This document shows, one piece after another, positions 51,600 to 61,157 of a stretch of DNA of 64,000 bases. The notes below the pieces were generated by a model. That model was not told where the DNA came from. It saw only the letters and a program-made list of their open reading frames with translations, and did not search any database. Both the position numbers and the translations under genes were made by a program. The DNA is from G963676205 sp964342525 (GTDB taxonomy: Bacteria > Campylobacterota > Campylobacteria > Campylobacterales > Arcobacteraceae). How positions within the stretch are numbered: position 1 is the stretch's first letter; every line of letters begins with the position of its first letter. The stretch spans positions 62,001 through 126,000 of the forward strand of contig CAYFGQ010000002.1 in NCBI GenBank assembly GCA_964342525.1, in the 5' to 3' direction.

Positions 51600-53723
51600 A
51601 TGCAATTAAAAAAAATATTATCAAAAGAACTTGCTACTGTCGCACTATTTGTAGCTATTCTTTCTATTATCGTAATTCCATTACCTAAGTTTGCACTGGA
51701 TTCATTTCTGATCATATCCTTGTCTTTGTCCCTTTTAATTTTACTTATTTCACTATATATTCAAAGACCATCAGACCTTACTACCTTCCCTACCTTACTG
51801 GTGATACTGGTGCTTTTTAGGCTTGCCCTAAATATCGCCACCACAAGATCAATCCTAAGTGAAGGACACAACGGCCCCGATCAGGTGAGTTCCATCATTA
51901 CGGCCTTTGGGGATTTCGTAGTTGGTGGGAATATGACCATTGGTATTATTGTATTTATTATCCTAGTTCTTATTAACTTTATGGTTGTAACAAAAGGTGC
52001 TACAAGGGTTGCGGAAGTTAAAGCAAGATTCTCCCTTGATTCTATGCCTGGTAAACAGATGGCTATTGATGCGGATTTAAATGCAGGATTTATTGATGAT
52101 GAAGAGGCTAAAAATAGAAGGGAAGAGTTAGCAAGTGAAGTAAACTTCTATGGTGCTATGGACGGTTCGTCTAAGTTCGTAAAAGGGGATGCCGTTGCTG
52201 GTATTATTATCACTCTTGTAAACCTTGTTGGTGGACTTATGATTGGTATTTTCCAACACGATTTAGGTGCAGCCGAGAGTGCACAAATCTATACTATCTT
52301 AACTATTGGTGATGGTTTAGTATCTCAAATCCCTGCACTTGTACTTTCAACTGCTACAGCTATTATCATCACAAGATCAAATAAAGATGATGATAACTTC
52401 GCTGCACAATCTATCACTCAACTAGTAGATGAGAGTAAATCACTTATGATTGTGGGTGTGATTTTATTCTTCTTTAGTTTTATCCCAGGATTCCCTGCTG
52501 GTATTTTAGTAGTTATGGGTGTATTATTTATGTTTGCTGGATATGTGGTATCTCAAACTGATGATTTTGCACCGGGATCTATTATGGATAGATTATTTGG
52601 TAAGAAGGTTAATGAAGGCAAAAAGAAAATCCCTGAAGACCTTGATGAGCTTAAAAAAGAGAAGATCAAAGCAAATATTCCAGATGAAAAAACAACCCTT
52701 GATAATGTTATGAAAATGGAAGTGCTTGAGCTTAAACTAGGTCTTCGTTTACTTACTCTTATCTCTGAAAATAATGAACTAGTAGATAAGATAAAAGGGA
52801 TCAGAAAAACCATAGCAGCTGATCTTGGATTTGTAATCCCACAGATCAAAATCTCTGATGATTCTAGCTTAGGACAAAATGAATATGCCCTACACCTAAA
52901 ACGTATCCCTATCGTAAAAGGTACAGTTCATCCAAATAAACTTCTAGCTATGGGTGGGATTTCAAGTGCTAAACTACCAGGTCTAAAAGTAAAAGAGCCA
53001 GTATTTGGATTAGATGCAGTTTGGATCACAACAGATAATAAAGATGAAGCCTTACGAAAAGGTTTTACAGTTGTTGATGTACCTACAATTATCTCAACAC
53101 ATATTAGTGAAACTATTCAAAAACATGCAGAGGATATCTTAACTAGACAGGACATCGTAAATATCATTGATAAACTAAAAGAGGATTTCCCTGTGGTTAT
53201 TGATGAAGCTATGAAAGTTACAAACTATGGATCACTTCTAAAAGTTTGTAAAGATCTACTTCATGAGAAGATACCTATTGTAGATATGCTTACTATTATT
53301 GAAGCTATAGCTGATATCGCTGAGTTTACAAAAGCACCTGATGTTTTACTTGAACATGTAAGATCTAAACTATTTAGATTGATTACTGAGAGGTTTAAAG
53401 CACCAGAAGATGGATCACTACACCTTATCACTATAAAGTCTGAGTTAGAGCAAGACTTTATAAGTAAACTACAAGAGATGCATGGGGTAACACAACTTAT
53501 GCTAAGTATTGCAGAGATAAATAATCTTGTAACAAAAACAAAAGAGCTTATGGATCACCTTGAGATGAAAGGTGTAAGTAAACCAGTCCTTGTAGTAGAT
53601 CCTCAACTTAGACGTAGAATCGCTGAAATCTATGAGAAATTTGGTCTTACTCTACCAGTTCTAAGTCACGCTGAACTTGATGCAAAAGCAAACTTTGTAA
53701 TTGAAGGAAGTTTAGAATTTTAA
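51600..53723 (+). CDS. flhA: Flagellar export gate protein FlhA
   Basis: A 707-residue protein of the flagellar type III secretion gate. Eight N-terminal helices span ~15-320; the FHIPEP-type core is seen in VTKGATRVAEVKARFSLDSM and MPGKQMAIDADLNAGFIDDE. The large C-terminal cytoplasmic domain (~350-707) forms the substrate-docking ring. Normal length. A MITE lies 62 bases upstream, so its promoter may be partly element-derived. Confidence 0.97.
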   Translation: MQLKKILSKELATVALFVAILSIIVIPLPKFALDSFLIISLSLSLLILLISLYIQRPSDLTTFPTLLVILVLFRLALNIATTRSILSEGHNGPDQVSSIITAFGDFVVGGNMTIGIIVFIILVLINFMVVTKGATRVAEVKARFSLDSMPGKQMAIDADLNAGFIDDEEAKNRREELASEVNFYGAMDGSSKFVKGDAVAGIIITLVNLVGGLMIGIFQHDLGAAESAQIYTILTIGDGLVSQIPALVLSTATAIIITRSNKDDDNFAAQSITQLVDESKSLMIVGVILFFFSFIPGFPAGILVVMGVLFMFAGYVVSQTDDFAPGSIMDRLFGKKVNEGKKKIPEDLDELKKEKIKANIPDEKTTLDNVMKMEVLELKLGLRLLTLISENNELVDKIKGIRKTIAADLGFVIPQIKISDDSSLGQNEYALHLKRIPIVKGTVHPNKLLAMGGISSAKLPGLKVKEPVFGLDAVWITTDNKDEALRKGFTVVDVPTIISTHISETIQKHAEDILTRQDIVNIIDKLKEDFPVVIDEAMKVTNYGSLLKVCKDLLHEKIPIVDMLTIIEAIADIAEFTKAPDVLLEHVRSKLFRLITERFKAPEDGSLHLITIKSELEQDFISKLQEMHGVTQLMLSIAEINNLVTKTKELMDHLEMKGVSKPVLVVDPQLRRRIAEIYEKFGLTLPVLSHAELDAKANFVIEGSLEF

Positions 53724-53735
53724 TAGATTCTAAAC
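53710..53735 (+). terminator. Hairpin at the flhA stop
   Basis: A 9 bp stem GTTTAGAAT (53710-53718) pairs with 53727-53735 over an 8-base loop, overlapping the flhA stop codon. Only a weak T-rich stretch follows. Confidence 0.45.
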
Positions 53736-53849
53736 TTTCAAACTCTTAGATATCCTTTTATCTTCCTATCTTCTAAAACTAGATATTTACTTTAAAGTTT
53801 TACTTATTAAGTTTTATTTATAATCTTGACCATTAAAGTAATATACAGC

Positions 53850-53887
53850 AGTGTTCCCTTAAGAAGTGGAACACTTTTTAAGGGGAA
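53850..53887 (+). promoter_or_regulatory. cysK leader: terminator-like hairpin or ribosome-site-masking hairpin
   Basis: AGTGTTCC (53850-53857) pairs perfectly with 53868-53875, followed by TTTTT, a terminator-like form. Alternatively TTCCCTTAA (53854-53862) can pair with TTAAGGGGAA (53878-53887), which contains the cysK ribosome site. The two foldings exclude each other. Confidence 0.5.
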
Positions 53888-53890
53888 GAA

Positions 53891-54820
53891 ATGAATGTAG
53901 CTCAAAATATTGGTGATTTAGTGGGAAAAACTCCAATTGTGAAGTTAAACAATATTGATGTAAAGTTAAGTGGAAATATTTATGGTAAATGTGAATTTAT
54001 GAATCCAACAAGTTCTGTAAAAGATAGAATCGGATTTAATATGATCCACCAAGCACTAAAAGATGGAAAAATAGATAAAAATACACATATCATCGAACCG
54101 ACAAGTGGAAATACAGGAATTGGTCTAGCAGCACAATGTGCATCTTTAGGAATGAAACTAACTCTAACTATGCCAGAATCTATGACAATTGAAAGACGCA
54201 AACTTCTAAAAGCTTTTGGGGCAAATTTAGTTCTAACAGAAGCAACAAAAGGGATGAGAGGTGCTATTGAAGAGGCTGAGAGATTAAATAAAACTATTAA
54301 AAATTCAATCATTCTACAACAATTTGCAAATCCACACAATCCAGAAATTCATGAAAAAACAACAGCAGTTGAGATTTTAAAAGATATGGATAAAAAGATA
54401 GATATACTTGTAGCAGGTGTTGGTACAGGTGGAACTATCACAGGTACAGCAAAAGTTTTAAAAGAACAATTACCAAATATAGAAGTTATAGCAGTTGAGC
54501 CTACAAACTCACCATTTTTATCTGAGGGTAAAGCAGGGCCACATAAGATCCAAGGTATTGGTGCAGGATTTGCTCCAGATATTTTAGATCAAAAATGTTA
54601 TGACCAAATTATCACAGTATCAAATGAAAAAGCAATAGAAACAGCTAAAGAATTAGCTCTAAAAGAGGGATTATTAGTAGGTATCTCAGCTGGTGCAAAT
54701 GTATATGCATCTATGCAATTAGCTAGTAAAGAAGAATATAAAGATAAAAATATCGTAACTATCCTTTGTGATACAGGAGAAAGATATCTTTCAACTGAAC
54801 TATTCTTTGAAGATGAATAG
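53891..54820 (+). CDS. cysK: Cysteine synthase A (O-acetylserine sulfhydrylase)
   Basis: A PLP enzyme of 309 residues making cysteine from O-acetylserine and sulfide. The PLP Lys is K44 in NPTSSVKDR; TSGNTGIG is the substrate loop and GVGTGGTITGTA the phosphate-binding loop. Normal length. The ribosome site AAGGGGAAG is within a possible leader switch. Confidence 0.96.
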   Translation: MNVAQNIGDLVGKTPIVKLNNIDVKLSGNIYGKCEFMNPTSSVKDRIGFNMIHQALKDGKIDKNTHIIEPTSGNTGIGLAAQCASLGMKLTLTMPESMTIERRKLLKAFGANLVLTEATKGMRGAIEEAERLNKTIKNSIILQQFANPHNPEIHEKTTAVEILKDMDKKIDILVAGVGTGGTITGTAKVLKEQLPNIEVIAVEPTNSPFLSEGKAGPHKIQGIGAGFAPDILDQKCYDQIITVSNEKAIETAKELALKEGLLVGISAGANVYASMQLASKEEYKDKNIVTILCDTGERYLSTELFFEDE

Positions 54821-54836
54821 ATAAAATAAACTAAAA

Positions 54837-54868
54837 TAAAAGCCTCTTCTTTTTGAAGGGGCTTTTTT
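54837..54868 (+). terminator. Intrinsic terminator after cysK
   Basis: AAAAGCCTCTTC pairs with GAAGGGGCTTTT (one G-U) over a T-rich loop and runs into a T-tract. It also gives an A-rich start for termination of the opposite gene. Confidence 0.85.
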
Positions 54869-54876
54869 AATATCTA

Positions 54877-55458
54877 TCAATTTTTCTCTTTATACTTTTT
54901 ATTTTCTCTTTTTATTTGAACTAGTCTTAAATAATAAACTATACGATCATTATTTTTAGCTTTTGCAACTTTTATAGCAGAATATCCCCTGCTTGAAATA
55001 AACTCTATATTCGCACCAGCCTCAACTAAAGCTTTTATTATATTTAGTCTATCAAATCCTGCTGAAGTGATTAAAGGGGTGATTCCTAGCTTACTTTGTG
55101 CATCCAAATCTGCACCCTTAGATATCAAATAGTTTACAATTTGTAAATCTCCCCTATATGCTGCACGAATCAATGGAGTATCACCATCTTTACTCCTAGC
55201 TTCAATATTTGCACCCTTATCTATCAAATGCTCAAGCATTTTTAAATTCCCATTTTCAACTGCATAATGTACTGATGTAAACTTATTAAAAGGTGATGGA
55301 GTATCAATAGCCTGATTTTTACTAGCAAAAATCACACCATCTAAATTATTAAATTTTGCATATTGATAAAGTGGGATTTCTGCATGTTTTTTTGAACTAC
55401 AAGCTGTAAATATAACTAAAATAAAAGTGATTATAAAATATCTAATAAATCTTTTCAT
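54877..55458 (-). CDS. Ankyrin-repeat lipoprotein
   Basis: A protein of 193 residues from the ATG at 55456-55458; an ATG at 55473 is also in frame. The lipobox VIFTAC places the lipidated Cys at residue 20, a normal signal length for the shorter start. Four ankyrin repeats follow (TSVHYAVENGNLKMLEHLID, GDTPLIRAAYRGDLQIVNYL, GITPLITSAGFDRLNIIKAL, and a last partial repeat). Likely a periplasmic protein-protein interaction module. TGGTAAAAT ends 5 bases before the preferred ATG. Confidence 0.85.
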   Translation of the reverse strand: MKRFIRYFIITFILVIFTACSSKKHAEIPLYQYAKFNNLDGVIFASKNQAIDTPSPFNKFTSVHYAVENGNLKMLEHLIDKGANIEARSKDGDTPLIRAAYRGDLQIVNYLISKGADLDAQSKLGITPLITSAGFDRLNIIKALVEAGANIEFISSRGYSAIKVAKAKNNDRIVYYLRLVQIKRENKKYKEKN

Positions 55459-55517
55459 AAGAGATTTTACCATAAGAGTTATTTAGATAAAATCCACACA
55501 AAATAAAAAGGAAAATC

Positions 55518-55868
55518 ATGGTTGTAAGAAAACAAGTAAATGAAAGAATGAGCAGAATAGTTGAACACAATGGAACTGTATATTTTGCAGGTATCGTTTC
55601 AGATGATAAAACACTAGATATCAAAGGACAAGCAGCTAGAGCTTTAGAAATAGCAGAGGCTAGATTTGAAGAAGCTGGTATCACTAAAAATGATCTTTTA
55701 AGAGCTGAGATTTTTGTAAAAGATATCTATAGGGATTTTGTAGATTTTAATTCTATTTGGGATGCATGGGTATCAAAAGAAAATCCTCCAGCGCGTGCTT
55801 GTGTTGAAGCAAATATGGCTAGTGAGGGAACTCTTGTTGAGATTATTTTTACTGGTGCAAAAAATTAA
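55518..55868 (+). CDS. RidA-family reactive intermediate deaminase
   Basis: A 116-residue cytoplasmic protein. IVEHNGTVYFAGIVSDDKTL, ALEIAEARFEEAGITKNDLL and NPPARACVEANM, with the conserved Arg and Glu of the RidA pocket, define the family. It hydrolyses enamine/imine intermediates from PLP enzymes in known members. AAAGGAAAATC precedes the ATG. It is divergent from the ankyrin gene. Confidence 0.88.
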   Translation: MVVRKQVNERMSRIVEHNGTVYFAGIVSDDKTLDIKGQAARALEIAEARFEEAGITKNDLLRAEIFVKDIYRDFVDFNSIWDAWVSKENPPARACVEANMASEGTLVEIIFTGAKN

Positions 55869-55885
55869 TCTACTAGAGATAAGGA

Positions 55886-55905
55886 CTTAAATATTAATAT
55901 TTAAG
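55886..55905. terminator. Perfect 20 bp palindrome between ridA-like and DUF779 genes
   Basis: CTTAAATATT followed immediately by its complement at 55886-55905, overlapping the DUF779 stop codon, flanked by AGGA and TTCC. It probably ends the two convergent transcripts. Confidence 0.45.
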
Positions 55906-56278
55906 CTTCCTTCTCTTTTAGATAAGTATACTCTTCATCAGTAAATATTCTTGATTTTGTAAGAAACTGATATCCTTCATCTATTTCTAAAGAAAAAGAG
56001 TTTCCAAAAGCTCCTTTTTCCTCTTTTACATCCACTATAATTTGAGAGTGTCTAAAGTACTCAAACTGCTCATGGTCTATAAAAAATTCACAACCTACTA
56101 ATTCACCTAATTTAACATTTCTACTTGGCACATAAAAATCATCCTTTTCATAACACATAGGTGCAGTACCATCACAACATCCACCACTTTGATTAAAAAC
56201 TAACTCGCCATTTTTTTCTTTTAAAAGCTCTATCACTTTAGTAGCTTCTTGTGTAGCAATTACTCTTCTAGTATCCAT
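55901..56278 (-). CDS. DUF779 family protein (aldehyde dehydrogenase partner)
   Basis: A 125-residue protein with the family's Cys-rich motif QSGGCCDGTAPMCY and a C-terminal EIDEGYQFLTKSRIFTDEEY. DUF779 genes are found beside aldehyde dehydrogenase genes, as here. The biochemical role is unknown; the three cysteines suggest metal binding or redox function. It is 192 bases downstream of the dehydrogenase gene. Confidence 0.9.
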   Translation of the reverse strand: MDTRRVIATQEATKVIELLKEKNGELVFNQSGGCCDGTAPMCYEKDDFYVPSRNVKLGELVGCEFFIDHEQFEYFRHSQIIVDVKEEKGAFGNSFSLEIDEGYQFLTKSRIFTDEEYTYLKEKEA

Positions 56279-56413
56279 AACAATATCCTTAGTATATTTT
56301 TAATAGAAATTATACATAGGAGAGAAAGCATAAAACTCCTATGTATATAAGTTTGTATCTTAAGCCAAAAAAATCACCATATATAAGATGACTCTTGTCT
56401 ACCTTATAAAGTA

Positions 56414-56446
56414 GTACATAACTCAAAGGTAGAAAGAGCTATGTAC
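56414..56446. other. Inverted repeat between aldehyde dehydrogenase and DUF779 genes
   Basis: GTACATA (56414-56420) pairs with TATGTAC (56440-56446), and CTC/GAG extend the stem. It may stabilise or partly terminate the dehydrogenase mRNA. Confidence 0.4.
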
Positions 56447-56470
56447 GAAAGATTTAATAACTACTAACTA

Positions 56471-57967
56471 TTAAAAGAATCCTAATGCATTTTTACTATA
56501 AGAAGTAAGAATATTTTTAGTGTGTCTATAAGAGTTTAACATCATCATATGAGTCTCTCTACCGATACCTGATTTTTTATATCCACCAAATGATGCGTGA
56601 GATGGATACATATGATAACAGTTAACCCATACTCTACCAGCTTCGATAGCTCTTGACATTGTGTGTAATTGGTGTGCATCCCTTGACCATACACCTGAAC
56701 CTAGACCATAAATAGTATCATTTGCAATCTCAATTGCTTCCTCTTCATCTTTAAATGTAGTTACAGCAAGTACTGGTCCAAAGATCTCTTCTTGGAAGAT
56801 TCTCATTTTATTGTGACCTTTAAATACTGTTGGTTTGATATAGAATCCACCTGGATGTTTTTCAGAATCTAATGCTTCACCACCAATTAAACACTCTGCA
56901 CCCTCTTCTTTACCAATTTTAATATACTCTAAGATTTTCTCTTTTTGGCTGATTGAACACTGAGCACCCATCATATTATCTGTATCTAAAGGATCACCAA
57001 GTGTAATAGCTTCAATTCTCTCTAACACTCTTTTCATAAATGGCTCATAGATTGATTCTTGGATAAGTGCACGTGATGGGCAAGTACAAACCTCACCAGA
57101 GTTAAATGCAAATAGTACAAGCCCCTCAATTGCTTTATCAAAGAACTCATCATCAGCATCCATGATAGACTCAAAGAAAATATTTGGAGATTTACCACCT
57201 AATTCTAGTGTTGATGGAATAATATTTTCAGTTGCATATTGCATGATAAGTTGACCAGTTGTAGTCTCACCTGTAAATCCAACTTTTTTGATATCAGGAT
57301 GAGTTGAAAGGTATTTACCAATTTTTCCACCTGAACCATTGATGATATTTACTGTACCAGCTGGTAATACATCTCCAATCACTTCCATAAGTAAAAGAAT
57401 TGATTTTGGAGTAGCTGAAGCAGGCTTCATAACGATACAGTTACCAGCAGCAAGTGCAGGAGCTAATTTCCAAGCAGCCATTAGAAGTGGGAAATTCCAG
57501 GGGATGATTTGTGCTACAACACCATATGGCTCATAAACCTCTTGAGAGATTGTAAACTCATCTAGATCAGATACAGTTCCAGATTCAGCTCTAATTACAG
57601 ATGCAAAATATCTAAAATGATCAACTACTAAAGGAACATCTGCATTTAATGTCTCTCTAATTGTTTTACCATTATCCAATGTTTCAGCTAATGCAAGTTT
57701 TTCTAAATTTGCTTCAATTGCATCTGCAACTTTATTTAACATTGTACTTCGCTCAATCACAGAAGTTTTCTTAAAAGATTCAAATGCCTTTTGTGCAGCT
57801 TGAATAGCTAACTCTACATCCTCTTCATTTGATCTAGGTATCTTTGTAAGAACATCACCATCTACTGGAGAGATATTTTCAAAATACTCACCACTTTTTG
57901 GAGCTATCCACTCTCCACCAATGAAGTTTTCATACTGAGGTTTGAATTCTGGTTTATTATATACCAT
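56471..57967 (-). CDS. NAD-dependent aldehyde dehydrogenase
   Basis: A 498-residue dehydrogenase. The catalytic Cys lies in NSGEVCTCPSRALIQ, the general base Glu in STLELGGKSPNIFF and the NAD site in GFTGETTTGQ. The C-terminal SFGGYKKSGIGRETH is typical of the AcoD/ExaC-like group. Together with DUF779 it oxidises small aldehydes such as acetaldehyde; the substrate is inferred. An AAAGGAAAAAA site precedes the ATG. Confidence 0.94.
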   Translation of the reverse strand: MVYNKPEFKPQYENFIGGEWIAPKSGEYFENISPVDGDVLTKIPRSNEEDVELAIQAAQKAFESFKKTSVIERSTMLNKVADAIEANLEKLALAETLDNGKTIRETLNADVPLVVDHFRYFASVIRAESGTVSDLDEFTISQEVYEPYGVVAQIIPWNFPLLMAAWKLAPALAAGNCIVMKPASATPKSILLLMEVIGDVLPAGTVNIINGSGGKIGKYLSTHPDIKKVGFTGETTTGQLIMQYATENIIPSTLELGGKSPNIFFESIMDADDEFFDKAIEGLVLFAFNSGEVCTCPSRALIQESIYEPFMKRVLERIEAITLGDPLDTDNMMGAQCSISQKEKILEYIKIGKEEGAECLIGGEALDSEKHPGGFYIKPTVFKGHNKMRIFQEEIFGPVLAVTTFKDEEEAIEIANDTIYGLGSGVWSRDAHQLHTMSRAIEAGRVWVNCYHMYPSHASFGGYKKSGIGRETHMMMLNSYRHTKNILTSYSKNALGFF

Positions 57968-58190
57968 TTTTTTTCCTTTTATATTTATATGTTTTAAGAA
58001 AAATTTTGTTAGCCAAACTTTTTCGATACCGAAAGCTTACATAAATATTATAGCCTCAAAATAGCCCAAATATAGCATGAATATAGCGAAGTAGTTTTTC
58101 TCTATAAAAGCCCAAAGTTTAGGCTTTAAGTAAGGTTTTTAAATATTAAAAATTTATTTTATTTAGGTAAATTTCGCTTTACTTTTATGG

Positions 58191-58196
58191 TAGAAT
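58191..58196 (+). promoter_or_regulatory. Extended -10 directly before the FIST-kinase gene
   Basis: TGGTAGAAT with the hexamer at 58191-58196 ends 6 bases before the ATG at 58203 and no ribosome site is present, so the transcript is probably leaderless. Confidence 0.45.
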
Positions 58197-58202
58197 CTAC
58201 AT

Positions 58203-60103
58203 ATGAAAACATATAACTATATATATCAAAACAATAGCTTTACAAAAAATATAGATTATTCATTATTTGAAAATGAAAAAAATATACTTATCCAAATATT
58301 TTGTGGTCAAAATGGAGAAACTTTAGAGCATATTATAAATGTTTTACTAAATCATATCCCCCATGCAGTATGTATGGGAACCACAACTGATGGGGAGATA
58401 AAAGATGATAAAGTATCCACTTTAAAAACTGTAATCTCCATCTCCATATTTGATAATACTACTATAAAATATTCATATAAAAATAGCGAAGACTCCTTTG
58501 ATAATGGCTACAATATAGCAAAAGATATAGTTACACCAAATACAAAACTAATCATCTCTTTTACCGATGGAACATCCACAAATGGAGAAGAGTTTTTAAA
58601 TGGTATCTCCAAATTTAGTAGCAATACTATGGTTTGTGAGGTATGGCTGGGGATAATGCCCGCTTTAAAAAGACCTTTATCTCTGTAGGAAAAACTATAC
58701 TCTCATATGGAGCTGTAGCCGTTTCTTTAAACTCTGATATTTTACAAGTATCAAATGATAGAAAATATGACTGGTCACCAATAGGTATCGAACATACAAT
58801 AGATAAAATAGAAGGAAATAGAATCTATGAAATCTCAGGTATGAAAGCCATAGAGTTTTATGAAAAATACCTAGGAGATAGTGACTCACACACAGAGTTT
58901 CCCCTGATAGTACAAAGAAATGGTATATCTGTAGCAAGGGCAGTACTTACAAGATATCCCGATGGAAGTTTAGGCTGTGCTGGAAATTTATACAAAGGAG
59001 ATAAGGTAAGACTTGGTTTTGCAAATGCTGAGCTTATTATAAAAAACCCTGTTGAGTATTTAAAAAATATCCACAACTACCAAGCTGAAACCTTTTTTAT
59101 CTACTCATGTATGGCTAGACGTAGATATATGCAAAGCTTGATAAAAGTAGAGATTGAGCCTTTTGCTTCCATAGCACCAACCTCTGGTTTTTTCACCTAT
59201 GCAGAGTTTTTCCATACAGGAAAAACAAATGAGCTTATGAATCAAACCATCACCCTAGTAGGACTTACAGAAAACCCAAATGTAAAACATAATAATATGG
59301 CTACAAATACCATAGTTCACCCAGAAGAAAGCTCCTATGCTAAAACTATTCAAGCACTTACATCCCTTATACAACAAAGTGCAAAAGATCAAAATGAACA
59401 AGCAAAAAAACTTGAAGAACAGATGCAATACTCAAATAATCTTTTACAAAATCAAAAGCTATTTTTACGCCATGCAGTTCATGAGACCTTTACTCCCCTA
59501 TCAGTGATCATGAGTAATATTGATCTATATGAGATGAATTATGGCAAAAATCAATATTTAGAAAATATAGATGTGGCGGTTAAAAATATCTTCTCAATCT
59601 ACGATGATCTAAGCTATTTAGTAAAAAAAGATCAAGTTAAAGATACAGTATATTCCATAGATTTAGTAGCCATTGTAAAAAATAGAATAGAGTTTTTTAA
59701 AAATGTAGCACAACAAATGAACTCAGAATTTATATTTTATAAAAACTGTGATAGCCATATTATAAAAATGAATGAAACAAAACTATTAAGAATAGTAGAT
59801 AATAGCATCACAAATGCTATAAAATACACTTTTATAGGTAAACCAATAAGAATCGATCTTATAAAAAAAGAAAACTGTGTAAAATTTTCAGTCTCAAGTA
59901 ATTCAAAAGAGATACAACAGCCAAAAAAAGTATTTGATGAATACTACAGAGAAGAGAAATCAAAAGCAGGTTTTGGTCTAGGATTAAATCTAGTAAAAAG
60001 AATATGTGATGAAGAAGATATAAAAATAGAAGTAAGCTCAAACGAAAAAATCACTTGCTTCACCTATATATTTAAGGATAAAAATGAAAATACTACTACT
60101 TGA
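58203..60103 (+). pseudogene. FIST-domain sensor histidine kinase, split by a frameshift
   Basis: Two overlapping frames, 58203-58688 and 58643-60103, together encode one protein. The first covers the FIST_N half and runs to SSNTMVCEVWLG; the second begins MAGDNARFKK. In FIST proteins a Gly-Gly precedes the M/L-A-G-D stretch; restoring one G around 58637-58641 gives VCGGMAGDN and a continuous ~635 residue FIST_N, FIST_C and kinase protein. The kinase has HAVHETFTPLS (H-box), TNAIKYTF (N) and GFGLGLNLV (G). Either a recent inactivation, or a sequencing error. No homopolymer is present at the site. Confidence 0.8.
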
Positions 60104-60743
60104 AGATGATATTATGCTAAATAAAGCGATCACCCAGTACCTTGAATCAACAGGTCATAAGGTGATATCAGTAACAGATGGAAACTCTTGTGAAGATACC
60201 CTACAAGATGAAAAATTTGATCTTTTAGTATTTGATATAAATGTACCTGATAAAGATGGCCTTACAATATTAGAAGATCTTCATAAACAAAAAAGAATGG
60301 TTCCAACTATCTTTATCTCTGCACTGATAGATATAGAAGATATTACAAGAGCTTTTGACATAGGTTGCCATGATTATCTAAAAAAACCATTTCATCTAAA
60401 AGAGCTAACGCTTAGGATAAATAAAATCCTAAAAACCATGCAAGTACCCCAAGAGCATAAAAGACTATCAAAATCTTATAGTTATGATTCAAAAAATATG
60501 GTTTTATATTTTGAAAATGAACCCCATATTTTACCCAAAAGACAAATCCAAATCATCGACCTACTCTCCTCAAATAGAAGCTTAGTATGCAACTACGATA
60601 TGTTTAGAGACTATGTTTGGAATGATGACTATATAGACAATGCCACCATAAGAGCAGAAGTAAATAGAATAAAAAAAGTTTTAAAAGAGGATTTTATAAT
60701 AAATATCAGAGGTATGGGATATATGATAGAAAGGCCCAAATAA
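60084..60743 (+). CDS. OmpR-family response regulator, partner of the FIST kinase
   Basis: A 219-residue regulator overlapping the kinase frame by 20 bases. Receiver residues are E7-D8-D9, D51 (LLVFDINVPDKDG) and K101 (YLKKPFH). The winged helix (~125-219) ends INIRGMGYMIERPK. It should pair with the FIST kinase; if the kinase is broken, this regulator is orphaned. Confidence 0.9.
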   Translation: MKILLLEDDIMLNKAITQYLESTGHKVISVTDGNSCEDTLQDEKFDLLVFDINVPDKDGLTILEDLHKQKRMVPTIFISALIDIEDITRAFDIGCHDYLKKPFHLKELTLRINKILKTMQVPQEHKRLSKSYSYDSKNMVLYFENEPHILPKRQIQIIDLLSSNRSLVCNYDMFRDYVWNDDYIDNATIRAEVNRIKKVLKEDFIINIRGMGYMIERPK

Positions 60744-60791
60744 ACTCATATAATAATAAAACTCTAATAAGAAATCTACCATAATACATAT

Positions 60792-61148
60792 ATGAAACAT
60801 ATATTTTTAGTGATACTTTTTACTACTATCTCTTTAAATGCCATAGAGTACTATAAAGACTCAAAAGATAGACATAAACTTGCCTTTATGGATAAAGCCA
60901 AAAATCAAGTAAAATTTGAGTTTGAACAAGATGTGAGATTTAAAGATATCTATTACAATAGAGGTCTTACAGGTGTAGAGCTTGTATGTGGTAAACACAC
61001 AAAAACTAAAAATAGTATGCTTTTTTACGACTTCATATATGTAAGCCCAAATTTTATATTTTTTCAAAATAAAACTAGAAACTTTGATAAAATCTGGGAT
61101 CAACTTTGTAAATACGACAATAGAAAAACAAGTGTATTTGCTAAATAA
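60792..61148 (+). CDS. Small secreted protein of unknown function
   Basis: A 118-residue protein with a signal peptide (IFLVILFTTISLNA). The mature part has two cysteines and strand-like segments (FEFEQDVRFKDIYYNRGLTG, YDFIYVSPNFIFF). No ribosome site is seen; CATAAT ends 6 bases before the ATG, so a leaderless start is possible. I do not recognise it. Confidence 0.6.
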   Translation: MKHIFLVILFTTISLNAIEYYKDSKDRHKLAFMDKAKNQVKFEFEQDVRFKDIYYNRGLTGVELVCGKHTKTKNSMLFYDFIYVSPNFIFFQNKTRNFDKIWDQLCKYDNRKTSVFAK

Positions 61149-61157
61149 AGGGATACT

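Noticed and set aside
58620..58660. Phase-variable switch in the FIST kinase
   Set aside because: No homopolymer or short tandem repeat lies at the frameshift point.
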